From NCBI RefSeq assembly GCF_030815975.1, contig NZ_JAUSXL010000002.1, positions 4,948,501 through 5,012,500 of the forward strand: 64,000 nucleotides of DNA, written 5' to 3'. The stretch is from Variovorax paradoxus (lineage in GTDB: Bacteria > Pseudomonadota > Gammaproteobacteria > Burkholderiales > Burkholderiaceae_C). Below the pieces are notes generated by a model that saw only the letters and a program-made list of their open reading frames with translations, searched no databases and was not told the origin of the DNA. The position numbers were made by a program, and so were the translations under genes. Shown one piece after another: positions 33,701-42,695 of the stretch (its first letter is position 1; every line of letters begins with the position of its first letter).

Positions 33701-35275
33701 TTAAAGCAACATTTCGGGAACGAGAGGCGCAATGATCAGGTTGTGCAGCCGCTGAAAGAAGCTCGATTCCGGCTCCGACGTCAGGATGACCTCATTCTCA
33801 CCGTCGTTCGTGAGCCACTGCAGCGTGCCGGTGTCCTTGGCGATGCGCAGGCGGTACGAGTTCTGCAGCTTGCTGATGTTGATGACCCGCAGCATCTCGC
33901 GCGCCAGCTGGGGGCTGTCGACCACCACGCCCATCTCGGTGTTCTGGCTCGCCGAGCGCGGATCGAGGTTCATCGAGCCAATGAAGATGCGCGTCTTGTC
34001 GATGGCCGCGGTCTTGGAGTGCAGCCGCCCCAGCGATTTGCCGAACATGCCGAAGCGCTCGCCCGCGGTGGTGCGCTGCGGGCTCAGCTCGTACAGGTCG
34101 GCGCCGCTTCTGAGCAGCCGCTCGCGGTAGCGCGCATAGCCGGTGTGCACCAGCGGTTCGTCGTTGGCCGCCAGCGAGTTGGTCAGCAGGGTGAGCTTGA
34201 CCTTGCGCCTGGCCAAGTCTTCGAATGCCGCCATGCCGCGCTCGCCCGGCACCAGGTAGGGAGAGGTCAGGTCGACCTCGAACTTGGCGTCCATCAGCAG
34301 CGTCCAGACCTTCATCGTCACGCTGGTGGCAATGGCCTCGTCCTCGGTCATCGTGGTCGGCTTGGTGGGCGGATCGGCAATGGCGCGGGCCTCGCCCCAC
34401 AGCAGCCCCATGCGGCCGCCATCGAGCTCTTCGGCGATCGGCCCGTAGCCCAGCACGTCGGACGGCGGAAGCAGGATCTTCGGCGGCGGCGCCGCCATGC
34501 CGATCCAGGCGTCGAAGTCGGCGACCGTGGGCGTGCGGCCGTTCTCGCCGCGCACGATGTCGGCAATCGGCCAGACCTGCACGCTGTTCCAGTAGGCATC
34601 GAAGATCGACTCCAGCTGCGGCAGCACCTTGCCCACCACCAGTGCGTCCATGTCGATGAAGTTCTGCGCCTCGCTCAGCACGAAATACTCGTCGGCGATG
34701 TTGCGGCCGCCCACCACCGCCATGACCCCGTCCGCGACGAACAGCTTGTTGTGCATGCGGTGGTTGAGCCGCCCTATTTCGTGCGGCGACGCCATGAAGC
34801 GCGACAGGAAGCCGTTGCGCCCGCAGCAGAACGGATTGAACAGCCGCACAGCCACGTTGGGCGTATCCGAAAGCGCCAGCAGCAGTTGCTGGCTTTTGAC
34901 GGTGTAGAGGTCGTCCACCAACAGCCGCACCTGCACCCCGCGCGCGGCGGCCTCGCGCAGCGCGCGCATCAGGAGGCGTCCGGTGGCGTCGTTCTCGAAC
35001 TGGTAGTACTGGACCGCCAGCGAACGCTGGGCGCGCTGCGCAAGCTGGACGCGCGCGTCCAGCGAATACACGCCGAGCGGCATGAGGCGAAAGCCGGAGT
35101 GCTCGCCGGGCGGCGTCGAGGCTGCCGCGATCTTTGCCAGCGTGGTGGATGGGTCGGCCGCGGCGGCATTCACGGCCGCCCGCTCACGCGCCGGCGGCAG
35201 CGAGCCGCATGCCGCCAGCGCCATGGCCATGGCGCTGGCCAGGCAAATTCGCAGAAGTTGAGTCCAGGGGTTCAT
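33701..35275 (-). CDS. Phospholipase D-family lipoprotein (cardiolipin-synthase-like)
   Basis: Protein of 524 residues starting with a lipoprotein signal (MALAACG, lipobox Cys23), so it is anchored to a membrane facing the periplasm. Two HKD motifs are complete: HNKLFVADGVMAVVGGRN in the first half and HSKTAAIDKTRIFIGSMNLDPRS in the second. This two-domain PLD layout is shared by cardiolipin synthases (ClsC-like) and phosphodiesterases. The lipobox and absence of N-terminal transmembrane pairs favour a ClsC/YmdC-like or nuclease-like envelope enzyme. It stands alone between hypothetical genes and a peroxiredoxin gene. Substrate not determined. Confidence 0.9.
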   Translation of the reverse strand: MNPWTQLLRICLASAMAMALAACGSLPPARERAAVNAAAADPSTTLAKIAAASTPPGEHSGFRLMPLGVYSLDARVQLAQRAQRSLAVQYYQFENDATGRLLMRALREAAARGVQVRLLVDDLYTVKSQQLLLALSDTPNVAVRLFNPFCCGRNGFLSRFMASPHEIGRLNHRMHNKLFVADGVMAVVGGRNIADEYFVLSEAQNFIDMDALVVGKVLPQLESIFDAYWNSVQVWPIADIVRGENGRTPTVADFDAWIGMAAPPPKILLPPSDVLGYGPIAEELDGGRMGLLWGEARAIADPPTKPTTMTEDEAIATSVTMKVWTLLMDAKFEVDLTSPYLVPGERGMAAFEDLARRKVKLTLLTNSLAANDEPLVHTGYARYRERLLRSGADLYELSPQRTTAGERFGMFGKSLGRLHSKTAAIDKTRIFIGSMNLDPRSASQNTEMGVVVDSPQLAREMLRVINISKLQNSYRLRIAKDTGTLQWLTNDGENEVILTSEPESSFFQRLHNLIIAPLVPEMLL

Positions 35276-35374
35276 GATGGATCGCTGCTCGCAGCCCTTT
35301 TGGTTTCTTGGCCCCCTGCCATGGATGCGCCCGCCGGTTTGGTTTCATCTGGGTCGCATCGAAAGTTGCTCACC

Positions 35375-35405
35375 CTCCTAGAATTCGTTTCACACCTGCT
35401 AGGAG
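35375..35405 (+). promoter_or_regulatory. Hairpin covering the peroxiredoxin ribosome-binding site
   Basis: CTCCTAG (35375-35381) and CTAGGAG (35399-35405) form a perfect 7-bp inverted repeat with a 17-base loop. The second arm contains the Shine-Dalgarno AGGAG seven bases before the ATG at 35413, so folding in RNA would hide it. It may equally be a DNA operator. Confidence 0.4.
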
Positions 35406-35412
35406 TTACACC

Positions 35413-35967
35413 ATGGCAAGACCGATCCTCTCACGCATCGCATTGATGACGGTCGCAGCCGGGCTGGCACTCCCCGCCTGGGCCGCCCTGGACATCGGCG
35501 ACCCGGCACCCAAATTCATTGCCACTGCCGCGCTGGGCGGCAAGACCTTCCGCTATTCGCTGGCCGACGCGCTGGCCAAGGGGCCGGTGGTGTTGTACTT
35601 CTTTCCGGCGGCCGACTCCAGCGACTGTTCGATCGAAGCGCATGCCTTTGCCGAAGCCGTCGACCAGTTCGCGGCGCTCGGCGCCACTGTCATCGGGGTT
35701 TCGGCCGACGACATCGACACGCTCTCGAAGTTTTCGGTCAAGTCCTGCCAGAGCCGTTTTCCCGTGGCCTCGGACGAATCCAAGTCCGTGATCAACGGCT
35801 TCGACGCCCTGATGCAGACCCGGCCGGACTTCGCCAATCGTCTTTCGTATGTGATTGCGCCGAACGGCAAGGTGGCCTACTACTACCAGAACCTCAATCC
35901 GGACAAGCATGTGGAGCGCATGCTCAACGCGGTTCGGGCGCTGCCGCGGCCGGCTTCGCCCAGGTAG
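35413..35967 (+). CDS. Exported peroxiredoxin (AhpC/TSA, BCP-like)
   Basis: Thiol peroxidase of 184 residues with an N-terminal signal peptide (about 1-24, ending LPAWA), so it acts in the periplasm. The thioredoxin fold contains the peroxidatic Cys72 in FPAADSSDCSIE, a PxxxSxxC form of the usual PxxxTxxC. Cys112 (SVKSCQSRFP) may resolve the disulfide. The C-terminal NRLSYVIAPNGKVAYYYQNLNPDKHVE is typical of BCP-type enzymes. An AGGAG precedes the ATG and lies inside a hairpin described separately. Its reductant is unknown. Confidence 0.9.
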   Translation: MARPILSRIALMTVAAGLALPAWAALDIGDPAPKFIATAALGGKTFRYSLADALAKGPVVLYFFPAADSSDCSIEAHAFAEAVDQFAALGATVIGVSADDIDTLSKFSVKSCQSRFPVASDESKSVINGFDALMQTRPDFANRLSYVIAPNGKVAYYYQNLNPDKHVERMLNAVRALPRPASPR

Positions 35968-35987
35968 CAGGTGCAAAATCCCGCCCC

Positions 35988-37421
35988 ATGCAACTCAACT
36001 TCATCGCCAACGCCGACGTCCCGTCATCCTCCGGCCGCACCCTGCAGGTGCTCGATCCTTCCGACGGCCAGCCTTTCGACGAAATCCAGCGTAGCAATGC
36101 CGCCGACATCGATTCCGCCGTGCGAGCGGCGCGCGATTGCTTCGAGGGTGTCTGGCACAAGGTGAGCGCGGCCGACCGCAGCCGCCTGCTCTACAAGCTC
36201 TCGCAGAAGGTTGCCGAGCACATCGACGAACTCGCCCTCATCGAGCAGCGCGACTGCGGCAAGCCGGTGAAGCAGGCCCGCGCCGACGCGCTGGCGCTGG
36301 TGCGCTATTTCGAGTTCTATGCCGGCGCCTGCGACAAGCTGCACGGCGAGACCATTCCCTACCAGGACGGCTACAGCGTCTTCACCTGGCGCGAGCCGCA
36401 CGGCGTCACAGGCCACGTCATTCCGTGGAACTACCCGATGCAGATCTTCGGGCGCAGCGTGGGCGGCGCGCTGGCCGCCGGCAACGTGTGCGTGGTGAAG
36501 CCGGCCGAGGACGCCTGCCTCTCGCTGATCCGCGTGGCGCAGCTGGCGGCTGAAGTCGGCTTTCCGGCCGGCGCGCTCAATATCGTGACGGGCTACGGCC
36601 ATGAAGTGGGCGACGCGCTTGCGCGGCATGAGGGCATCGACCACATCAGCTTCACCGGCAGCCCGAAGATCGGCACGCTGATCCAGCAGGTGGCGGCCGA
36701 GCGGCATTGCCCGGTCACGCTCGAACTCGGCGGCAAGAGCCCGCAGATCATCTTCGCCGACGCCGACCTCGACGCGGCCATCCCGGTGATCATCAACGCC
36801 ATCGTGCAGAACGCCGGCCAGACTTGCTCGGCCGGCTCGCGCGTGCTGATCCAGCGCGGCATCTACGAGCCGCTGCTCGAACGCCTGGGCCATGCCTTCG
36901 AGGCCCTGCGGGTCGGCCCCGCCGCCATGGACCTGGACGTCGGCCCGCTGATCCGCCAGACGCAGCAGCAGCGCGTGTGGGATTTCCTGAGCGACGCCCA
37001 GGTGGCGGGCATCCCGATGGTGGCCCACGGCATCGTGGTCGACGAGGCGCCCGAAACCGGCTTCTACCAGGCCCCCACCCTGCTGCGCGACGTGCCGGTG
37101 AACCACCGCCTGGCGCAGGAAGAGGTGTTCGGCCCGGTGCTCGCCGCGATGCAGTTCGCCGACGAGGACGAAGCGGTAGCGCTCGCCAATGCCACGCAGT
37201 TCGGCCTCGTGGCCGGCGTGTGGACGGCCGACGGCGCGCGGCAGTTCCGCATGGCCAAGCGGGTGCGCAGCGGCCAGGTGTTCATCAACAACTACGGCGC
37301 CGGCGGCGGCGTGGAACTGCCGTTCGGCGGCGTCAAGTCGTCGGGCTACGGCCGCGAAAAGGGTTTTGAAGCGCTCTACGGCTTCACCACGCTCAAGACC
37401 GTCGCCATCAAGCACGGCTGA
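35988..37421 (+). CDS. Aldehyde dehydrogenase family protein
   Basis: NAD(P)-dependent dehydrogenase of 477 residues. Catalytic residues Asn148 (VIPWNYP), Glu246 (LELGGKSPQIIF) and Cys280 (NAGQTCSAGSR) are all present, as is the cofactor loop FTGSPKIG (about 222-229) and the C-terminal PFGGVKSSGYGREKG. The sequence resembles betaine-, gamma-aminobutyraldehyde- and HMS-type enzymes. Substrate cannot be assigned. The ATG follows CAAAATCCCGCCCC with no Shine-Dalgarno sequence, suggesting a leaderless transcript. It starts 20 bases after the peroxiredoxin stop. Confidence 0.93.
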   Translation: MQLNFIANADVPSSSGRTLQVLDPSDGQPFDEIQRSNAADIDSAVRAARDCFEGVWHKVSAADRSRLLYKLSQKVAEHIDELALIEQRDCGKPVKQARADALALVRYFEFYAGACDKLHGETIPYQDGYSVFTWREPHGVTGHVIPWNYPMQIFGRSVGGALAAGNVCVVKPAEDACLSLIRVAQLAAEVGFPAGALNIVTGYGHEVGDALARHEGIDHISFTGSPKIGTLIQQVAAERHCPVTLELGGKSPQIIFADADLDAAIPVIINAIVQNAGQTCSAGSRVLIQRGIYEPLLERLGHAFEALRVGPAAMDLDVGPLIRQTQQQRVWDFLSDAQVAGIPMVAHGIVVDEAPETGFYQAPTLLRDVPVNHRLAQEEVFGPVLAAMQFADEDEAVALANATQFGLVAGVWTADGARQFRMAKRVRSGQVFINNYGAGGGVELPFGGVKSSGYGREKGFEALYGFTTLKTVAIKHG

Positions 37422-37538
37422 GGCTGCATCGAGGTGGACGGGGCGCGCTGCGTCTGGCGGCCGGTGTGACTGGCGGCCTTTCGGAGTAGCCTTTTCCGGG
37501 TCGGTCCATATCCGATGGAGTAAATTGGCCCTTGCCCC

Positions 37539-38690
37539 ATGAACAGCAAAAGCACCATCGTCATTCCGCTCTCCGAGATCGGCCGCGCACGTCCTGCGGT
37601 GCCGGTTCCGGAGGTCGCCGTGCCCGCCACGGGGCGGCTGCTCGACCGACTGGGCCGGCCGCTGACCGACCTGCGCATCAGCGTGACCGACCGCTGCAAC
37701 TTCCGCTGCAGCTACTGCATGCCCAAGGATGTGTTCGACAAGGACTACCAGTACCTGCCGCACAGCGCGCTGCTGAGCTTCGAGGAAATGACCCGGCTCG
37801 CGCGCCTGTTCGCGGCCCACGGCGTGCGCAAGATCCGGCTCACCGGCGGCGAGCCGCTGCTGCGCAAGAACATCGAGGGGCTGATCGAGCAGCTGTCCGA
37901 GATCCGCACCCCGGCCGGTGAACCGCTCGCACTCACGCTCACCACCAACGGCTCGCTGCTCCAGCGCAAGGCCGCCGCGCTGGCCGCCGCCGGCTTGCAG
38001 CGCGTGACCGTGAGCCTCGACAGCCTGGACGACGCGGTGTTCCGCCACATGAACGACGTCGATTTTCCGGTGGCCGACGTGCTCGCCGGCATCGACGCCG
38101 CGCTGGCCGCGGGCCTGGGCCCGTTGAAGGTGAACATGGTGGTCAAGCGCGGCACCAACGAGCAGGAGATCCTGCCGATGGCGCGCTACTTCCGCGACCA
38201 CCACGGCGGCAAGGTGGTGCTGCGCTTCATCGAATACATGGACGTGGGCGCCACCAACGGCTGGCGCATGGACGAGGTGCTGCCCTCGGCCGAGGTCGTT
38301 GCGCGCATCGGCGCCGAGTTTCCGCTGGTGCCGCTCGAACCCAGCGCGCCGGGCGAAACCGCCCGGCGATGGGCCTACGCCGATGGCGGCGGAGAAATCG
38401 GCGTGATCAGCAGCGTGACCCAGGCTTTCTGCCACGACTGCAGCCGCGCGCGCCTGTCCACCGAGGGCAAGCTCTACCTCTGCCTTTTTGCGAGCGCGGG
38501 CCATGACCTGCGGCCGCTGCTGCGCGGCACGGGCACCGACGAGGACATCAGCTCCGCCATCGGCCACATCTGGCAGGGCCGCGTCGACCGCTATTCCGAA
38601 CTGCGCGCACTCCGCGGCCCCGAAAGCGGCGAACACGACACCAGCGACCCGGCGCCGCGCCGCGTCGAAATGAGCTATATCGGCGGATGA
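37539..38690 (+). CDS. moaA: GTP 3',8-cyclase (molybdenum cofactor synthesis step 1)
   Basis: Radical-SAM enzyme of 383 residues converting GTP to 3',8-cyclo-H2GTP. The SAM-binding 4Fe-4S cluster has Cys53, Cys57 and Cys60 ([10 protein letters not shown]). The second cluster has [18 protein letters not shown] in the C-terminal part, and the essential C-terminal Gly-Gly is present (SYIGG). An N-terminal extension of about 30 residues (Pro/Val-rich) is not conserved in E. coli MoaA. Stop and mobA start overlap (ATGA). The Mo cofactor it feeds is needed by the molybdenum subunit at 6783-9116. A TAAATT ends 12 bases before the ATG. Confidence 0.96.
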   Translation: MNSKSTIVIPLSEIGRARPAVPVPEVAVPATGRLLDRLGRPLTDLRISVTDRCNFRCSYCMPKDVFDKDYQYLPHSALLSFEEMTRLARLFAAHGVRKIRLTGGEPLLRKNIEGLIEQLSEIRTPAGEPLALTLTTNGSLLQRKAAALAAAGLQRVTVSLDSLDDAVFRHMNDVDFPVADVLAGIDAALAAGLGPLKVNMVVKRGTNEQEILPMARYFRDHHGGKVVLRFIEYMDVGATNGWRMDEVLPSAEVVARIGAEFPLVPLEPSAPGETARRWAYADGGGEIGVISSVTQAFCHDCSRARLSTEGKLYLCLFASAGHDLRPLLRGTGTDEDISSAIGHIWQGRVDRYSELRALRGPESGEHDTSDPAPRRVEMSYIGG

Positions 38691-39338
38691 CCCCAAATAC
38701 ACAAGATTCCATTTCCCCCAGCGAGATCACCGGGCTGCTGCTGGCCGGCGGCCGCGGTTCGCGCATGGGCGGCATCGACAAGGGCCTGCAGAACTTCAAT
38801 GGCTCGCCGCTCGCGATGCACGCCGTGCTGCGCCTGGGCATGCAGGTGGGCGAGGTCATGATCAATGCCAACCGCAACCTGGCGGCCTACGAGTCCTTCG
38901 GCGTGCCGGTGTGGCCCGACAGCCTGGCCGACTATGCCGGCCCGCTGGCGGGCTTCCTGACCGGGCTCGAGCGCTGCGAAACGCCCTATCTGCTGACCGT
39001 GCCCTGCGACACGCCGCTGTTTCCGCTCGATCTGGCGAGCCGGCTGGCTGAGGCACTGACGGCCAACGACGCGGAAATTGCCATGGTCAGCGCCCCCGAG
39101 ACCGCCGCCGAGCCCGGCACGGCGCCGGTGCTGCCGGCCGCAGCCGGTGTTCTGCCTGCTGCACACCGCGCTGCTCGAAAGCCTGGTGAACTTCACCCAG
39201 TCCGGCGGCCGCAAGATCGACGCCTGGACCGCACAGCACCGCACCGTGCTCGTGCCCTTCGACCGGCCCGGCGACGCGCCCGACGCCTTCTTCAACGCCA
39301 ACACGCTGGCCGAACTGCACGCGCTGGAAAACCGATGA
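38687..39338 (+). pseudogene. mobA: Molybdenum cofactor guanylyltransferase, frameshifted
   Basis: MobA attaches GMP to molybdopterin. The N-terminal part is intact ([18 protein letters not shown], residues about 17-34; [12 protein letters not shown]), up to about residue 145. Near 39131-39135 (GTGCTGCCGGCCGC) one extra C shifts the frame. The conserved remainder ([16 protein letters not shown], and ending in [16 protein letters not shown]) continues in the +1 frame to the TGA at 39336-39338. Removing one base restores a full-length 216-residue protein, so this is a sequencing error, a recent inactivation or a tolerated frameshift. As read, the N-terminal part runs on in frame into moeA. The gene is coupled to moaA and moeA by ATGA overlaps. 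Confidence 0.85.
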
Positions 39339-40651
39339 GCCGCATCGCCGACATTGCCGCCGCGCTTGCCGGCTACGACCCCCAGGCGCTGAGCGTCGGC
39401 GGTGTCCAGGCCTTTCTGGCGCAACTGGTGGCGCCAGCCGTGGTGTCGGAACGCGAAGAGGTCGCGCTGCGCGAAGCGCTGGGCCGCGTGCTGGCCGACG
39501 ACATCATTTCGCCGGTCAGCGTGCCGCCGCACGACAACTCCGCGATGGACGGCTTTGCCTTCGACGGCGCGATCCTGCGGGACGACTCGCCCACTGACGC
39601 ATCCATCGAACTGCGCGTGGTGGGTACCGCATTGGCCGGCGCGGCCTGGCGCGGCGCGCTGGCTGCCGGCGATGCGGTTCGCATCATGACGGGCGCGGTG
39701 ATGCCCGAAGGGCTCGACACCGTGATCCCGCAGGAGTTCTGCAAGGTCGACGGCGACCGCGTGCGCTTTCCCGTCAAGGTGCTTCGCCGCGGCGACAACC
39801 GCCGCTTTGCGGGCGAAGACCTCATGCAGGGCCAGCCGGCCTTGCGGCGCGGCGAGCGCCTGTCGCCCGCCGCTCTGGGCATGGTCGCCAGCCTGGGGCT
39901 GCCCTCGGTGCCCGCGCTGCGGCGGCTGCGCGTGGCCTATTTCTCGACCGGCGACGAGATCCTGACCCTCGGCGAGCCGCCGCGCGAAGGCGCGGTGTAC
40001 GACAGCAACCGCTACACGGTGTTCGGCCTGCTCACGCGGCTGGGCTGCGAGGTGATCGACCTGGGCCTGGTGCGCGACGATCCGGCCACCCTCGCCGCCA
40101 CGCTGCAGCGTGCCGCCGGCGAGGCCGACGCCATCATCACCAGCGGCGGCGTGAGCGTCGGCGCGGCCGACCATACGCGCGCCGTGATGCAGCAGCTCGG
40201 CGACATGGCTTTCTGGCGCGTTGCCATGCGCCCCGGCCGGCCGATGGCGGTCGGGCTCGTTCCGCGCGGACAGCAGTCCTCGCCCGGGCCAGGCTCGGCG
40301 GTGCTCTTCGGCCTGCCCGGCAATCCGGTGGCCGTCATGGTCACCTTTCTCGCCTTCGTGCGGCCCGCATTGCTGCGCATGATGGGATGCCACGAGATTG
40401 CTGCAGCGCCGCCGCCCCTGCTGCGCGCGCGCGCCGCGAGCGCCATCCGCAAGAAACCCGGCCGCACCGAATACCAGCGCGGCTTCGTGCGGGCCGTGAC
40501 CGGTGCGCTGCCCGAGGTTCGCATTGCCGGCAACCAGGGCTCCGGCGTGCTGAGCTCGATGGTCGAGGCCAACGGCCTCGTGGTGCTGCACCACGACCAA
40601 GGCAGCGTGGCCGCGGGCGACGAAGTCGACGTGATGATGCTGGAGGCTTAG
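39335..40651 (+). CDS. moeA: Molybdopterin molybdenumtransferase
   Basis: Enzyme of 438 residues that inserts molybdenum into adenylated molybdopterin. Seen are the N-terminal part with [14 protein letters not shown] (about 65-78), the central [12 protein letters not shown], and the MoCF-fold segment [29 protein letters not shown] followed by [12 protein letters not shown] (about 268-279) and the [13 protein letters not shown] loop. The ATG at 39335 overlaps the mobA stop. The same frame is open all the way back through mobA because of the frameshift there, so the start was set by the family's usual length and by the overlap pattern. Confidence 0.95.
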   Translation: MSRIADIAAALAGYDPQALSVGGVQAFLAQLVAPAVVSEREEVALREALGRVLADDIISPVSVPPHDNSAMDGFAFDGAILRDDSPTDASIELRVVGTALAGAAWRGALAAGDAVRIMTGAVMPEGLDTVIPQEFCKVDGDRVRFPVKVLRRGDNRRFAGEDLMQGQPALRRGERLSPAALGMVASLGLPSVPALRRLRVAYFSTGDEILTLGEPPREGAVYDSNRYTVFGLLTRLGCEVIDLGLVRDDPATLAATLQRAAGEADAIITSGGVSVGAADHTRAVMQQLGDMAFWRVAMRPGRPMAVGLVPRGQQSSPGPGSAVLFGLPGNPVAVMVTFLAFVRPALLRMMGCHEIAAAPPPLLRARAASAIRKKPGRTEYQRGFVRAVTGALPEVRIAGNQGSGVLSSMVEANGLVVLHHDQGSVAAGDEVDVMMLEA

Positions 40652-40662
40652 AGGGTCAAGGC

Positions 40663-41112
40663 TCAGATCCGGCCCAGCGCCTTGTCCACGCCCTTGTTGG
40701 CGAGCATGTCGGCGCGTTCGTTGCCGACGTCGCCCGAATGGCCCTTGACCCAGCGCCATTCGATCAGATGGCCTCCTTCGGCCACCAGCTTGTCGAGTTT
40801 CTGCCAGAGTTCGACGTTCTTGACCGGCTGCTTGGTCGAGGTGCGCCAGCCCTTGGCCTTCCAGCCGCGGATCCATTCGGTGATGCCCATGCGCACATAC
40901 TGGCTGTCCAGGTAGAGGATGACCTTGCAGGGCCGCTTGAGCGCGGCCAGTCCCTCGATGACGGCGGTGAGCTCCATCCGGTTGTTGGTGGTGTTGAGTT
41001 CGCCGCCGAACAGTTCCTTTTCGGTGGCGCCCGACTTGAGCCACGCGCCCCAGCCGCCGGGGCCGGGGTTGCCTTTGCATGCACCATCGGTGTAGATCAC
41101 GACTTCGTTCAA
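40663..41112 (-). CDS. rnhA: Ribonuclease HI
   Basis: Endonuclease of 149 residues that removes RNA from RNA-DNA hybrids. The four catalytic acidic residues are Asp9 ([11 protein letters not shown]), Glu47 (NRMELTAV), Asp69 (YLDSQYV) and Asp135, with the flexible His125 (VKGHSGD). The protein starts with a TTG codon (41110-41112) preceded by GAAGAAGGAAAAG. The preceding methyltransferase gene ends 28 bases upstream on the same strand, so the two probably form a unit, an order often seen in this bacterial group (methyltransferase, rnhA). Confidence 0.96.
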   Translation of the reverse strand: MNEVVIYTDGACKGNPGPGGWGAWLKSGATEKELFGGELNTTNNRMELTAVIEGLAALKRPCKVILYLDSQYVRMGITEWIRGWKAKGWRTSTKQPVKNVELWQKLDKLVAEGGHLIEWRWVKGHSGDVGNERADMLANKGVDKALGRI

Positions 41113-41140
41113 AACGCTCTTTTCCTTCTTCTTTCAATAT

Positions 41141-41917
41141 TCAATCGGTGCACTCGGTGCGAGCCTTGTGCATCTTGCCTGCGATGGGTACCGGCGCGGT
41201 GGCGCGCGCCGCTGCACGGCGCCAGTCAGCGCTGAGCAGGCGCATGCCGCGCACCCGCTTGACCGCCACCAGGAAATACACCGCGCCGAAGATCGGCCAC
41301 CAGCGCTCGCCGGCGGTGTCCATCCAGCGGCAGCGTTCGAGCCAGGCCTCGCTGCGCACCGCAGGCCGGTAGACGCCGAAGCGCCCGGACTCCACCTCGA
41401 AGCTCAGAAGCCGCAGCCAGTCGCGCATGCGCCAGTAGCCGATGAACTCGCCGCCCTCGGGCAGGAAGAGGTCGCCGAACCCGAGCTTGCGGTACAGGTG
41501 CGCGCGGCGCTGCCGCATGCCCCAGAGGCTGGCCGGATTGAGCCCGCAGATCACCACGCGGCCTTCGGGCACCAGCACCCGCTCCACTTCCCGCAAGGTC
41601 GCGTGCGGATCCTCGCTCAACTCCAGCGCATGCGGCAGCACCACCAGGTCGAGGCTGTTGGCGGCAAACGGCAGCGCCGTGAAATCGGTGAACAGCGCAG
41701 CCCTGCCGGACTGCTGGCCAGGGTCGGGCAGGGCCAGCCAGCGGTGCGGCATGCGGTTGCTGCGCAGGCCATCGACGCCGGCGGCGCCGAGCTGCAGCGC
41801 GTGGTAGCCGAAAACATCCGCCACGGCCTCGTCGAACTGGGCCTGCTCCCATGCGAGCAGGTAGCGGCCGGGGGGGGTCGCGAACCAATCCTGCAAACCT
41901 ATAATTTGACCGCTCAT
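41141..41917 (-). CDS. SAM-dependent methyltransferase (class I)
   Basis: Protein of 258 residues. It has the start MSGQIIGLQDWFATPPGRYLLAWEQAQFDEAVADVFGYHALQLG split by a variable part, and a truncated-looking class I core (FTDFTALPFAANSLDLVVLPHALELSEDPHATLREVERVLVPEGRVVICGLNP in pieces) typical of Methyltransf_11 proteins found between gloB and rnhA. No glycine-rich SAM motif I of standard form is visible. The substrate is unknown. The ATG (41915-41917) overlaps on the opposite strand with the ATG of gloB: both read the palindrome CATG. Confidence 0.86.
   Translation of the reverse strand: MSGQIIGLQDWFATPPGRYLLAWEQAQFDEAVADVFGYHALQLGAAGVDGLRSNRMPHRWLALPDPGQQSGRAALFTDFTALPFAANSLDLVVLPHALELSEDPHATLREVERVLVPEGRVVICGLNPASLWGMRQRRAHLYRKLGFGDLFLPEGGEFIGYWRMRDWLRLLSFEVESGRFGVYRPAVRSEAWLERCRWMDTAGERWWPIFGAVYFLVAVKRVRGMRLLSADWRRAAARATAPVPIAGKMHKARTECTD
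41900..41905 (+). promoter_or_regulatory. -10 element of gloB (possible leaderless start)
   Basis: A perfect TATAAT ends ten bases before the gloB ATG at 41916, and no Shine-Dalgarno sequence lies between. Transcription would start within a few bases of the start codon. No good -35 was seen at 17 bases. The element lies inside the opposing methyltransferase coding region. Confidence 0.5.
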
Positions 41918-42695
41918 GACCCTCGTTCCGCTGCCCGCCTTCGCTGACAACTACATCTGGATGCTGCAGGACGGGTCCAACGCGATCGTGGTGGACCCGG
42001 GCGACGCTCAACCGGTGTTCGACGCCTTGGCGCGCGACAAGCTGCAGCTCGCCGCGATTCTAGTCACGCACCATCACCCCGATCACACGGGCGGCGTGGC
42101 CGCGCTCCATGCGGCAACCGGCGCACCCGTCTTCGGCCCGGCGCGCGAGCGCATTCCGCAGCCCTTCACGCCGCTGTCGCACGGCGACAGCGCCGAGGTG
42201 CTCGGGCTGCGCTTCGCGGTCATCGACGTGCCGGGCCACACGGCCGGCCACATCGCCTACTTTCTGCCCGCCAGCGCAGGCCGGGCGCCGCTTCTTTTTT
42301 GCGGCGACACGCTGTTCTCCGGCGGCTGCGGCCGGCTGTTCGAGGGCACGCCGGCGCAAATGCTGGCCTCGCTCGATGCGCTGGCGGCGCTGCCTGGCGA
42401 CTCCCGCGTGTGCTGCGCGCACGAATACACACTTGCTAACCTGCGTTTCGCCCGCGCGGTGGAACCCGGCAATGCCGATCTGACTCAGTACATCGCGCAT
42501 TGCGAAAGCCTGCGCGCGCAAGGGCAGCCCACGCTGCCCGCGCAACTGGCCACCGAACGCCGAATCAACCCCTTTCTTCGCAGCCGCGAAGCCACTGTCC
42601 TTAGAGCGGTGCGCGAGCACGCCGAGCTTTCCGCCGATGCGGCCGAAGCCGACGTGTTTGCCGCGCTGCGCCAATGGAAAAACGACTTCCGATGA
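41916..42695 (+). CDS. gloB: Hydroxyacylglutathione hydrolase (glyoxalase II)
   Basis: Metallo-beta-lactamase-fold enzyme of 259 residues that hydrolyses S-lactoylglutathione, the second step of methylglyoxal detoxification. The binuclear metal motif THHHPDHTGG is at 51-60 (His52, His54, Asp56, His57). Further ligands are in VPGHTAGHIAYF and FCGDTLFSGGCGRLFEG. The C-terminal glutathione-binding part has CAHEYTLANLRFA and ERRINPFLR. Its start codon shares CATG with the divergent methyltransferase. The stop overlaps mltD (ATGA). Confidence 0.96.
   Translation: MTLVPLPAFADNYIWMLQDGSNAIVVDPGDAQPVFDALARDKLQLAAILVTHHHPDHTGGVAALHAATGAPVFGPARERIPQPFTPLSHGDSAEVLGLRFAVIDVPGHTAGHIAYFLPASAGRAPLLFCGDTLFSGGCGRLFEGTPAQMLASLDALAALPGDSRVCCAHEYTLANLRFARAVEPGNADLTQYIAHCESLRAQGQPTLPAQLATERRINPFLRSREATVLRAVREHAELSADAAEADVFAALRQWKNDFR

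Noticed and set aside
37422-37538. Molybdenum cofactor riboswitch before moaA
   Set aside because: The 117-base gap lacks the recognisable stem pattern of that motif and contains a simple promoter-like TAAATT close to the ATG.
38687-40651. A genuine MobA-MoeA fusion protein of 654 residues
   Set aside because: The C-terminal half of MobA is present in the +1 frame right up to the usual ATGA overlap with moeA, so the open frame is a consequence of a one-base frameshift, not a designed fusion.
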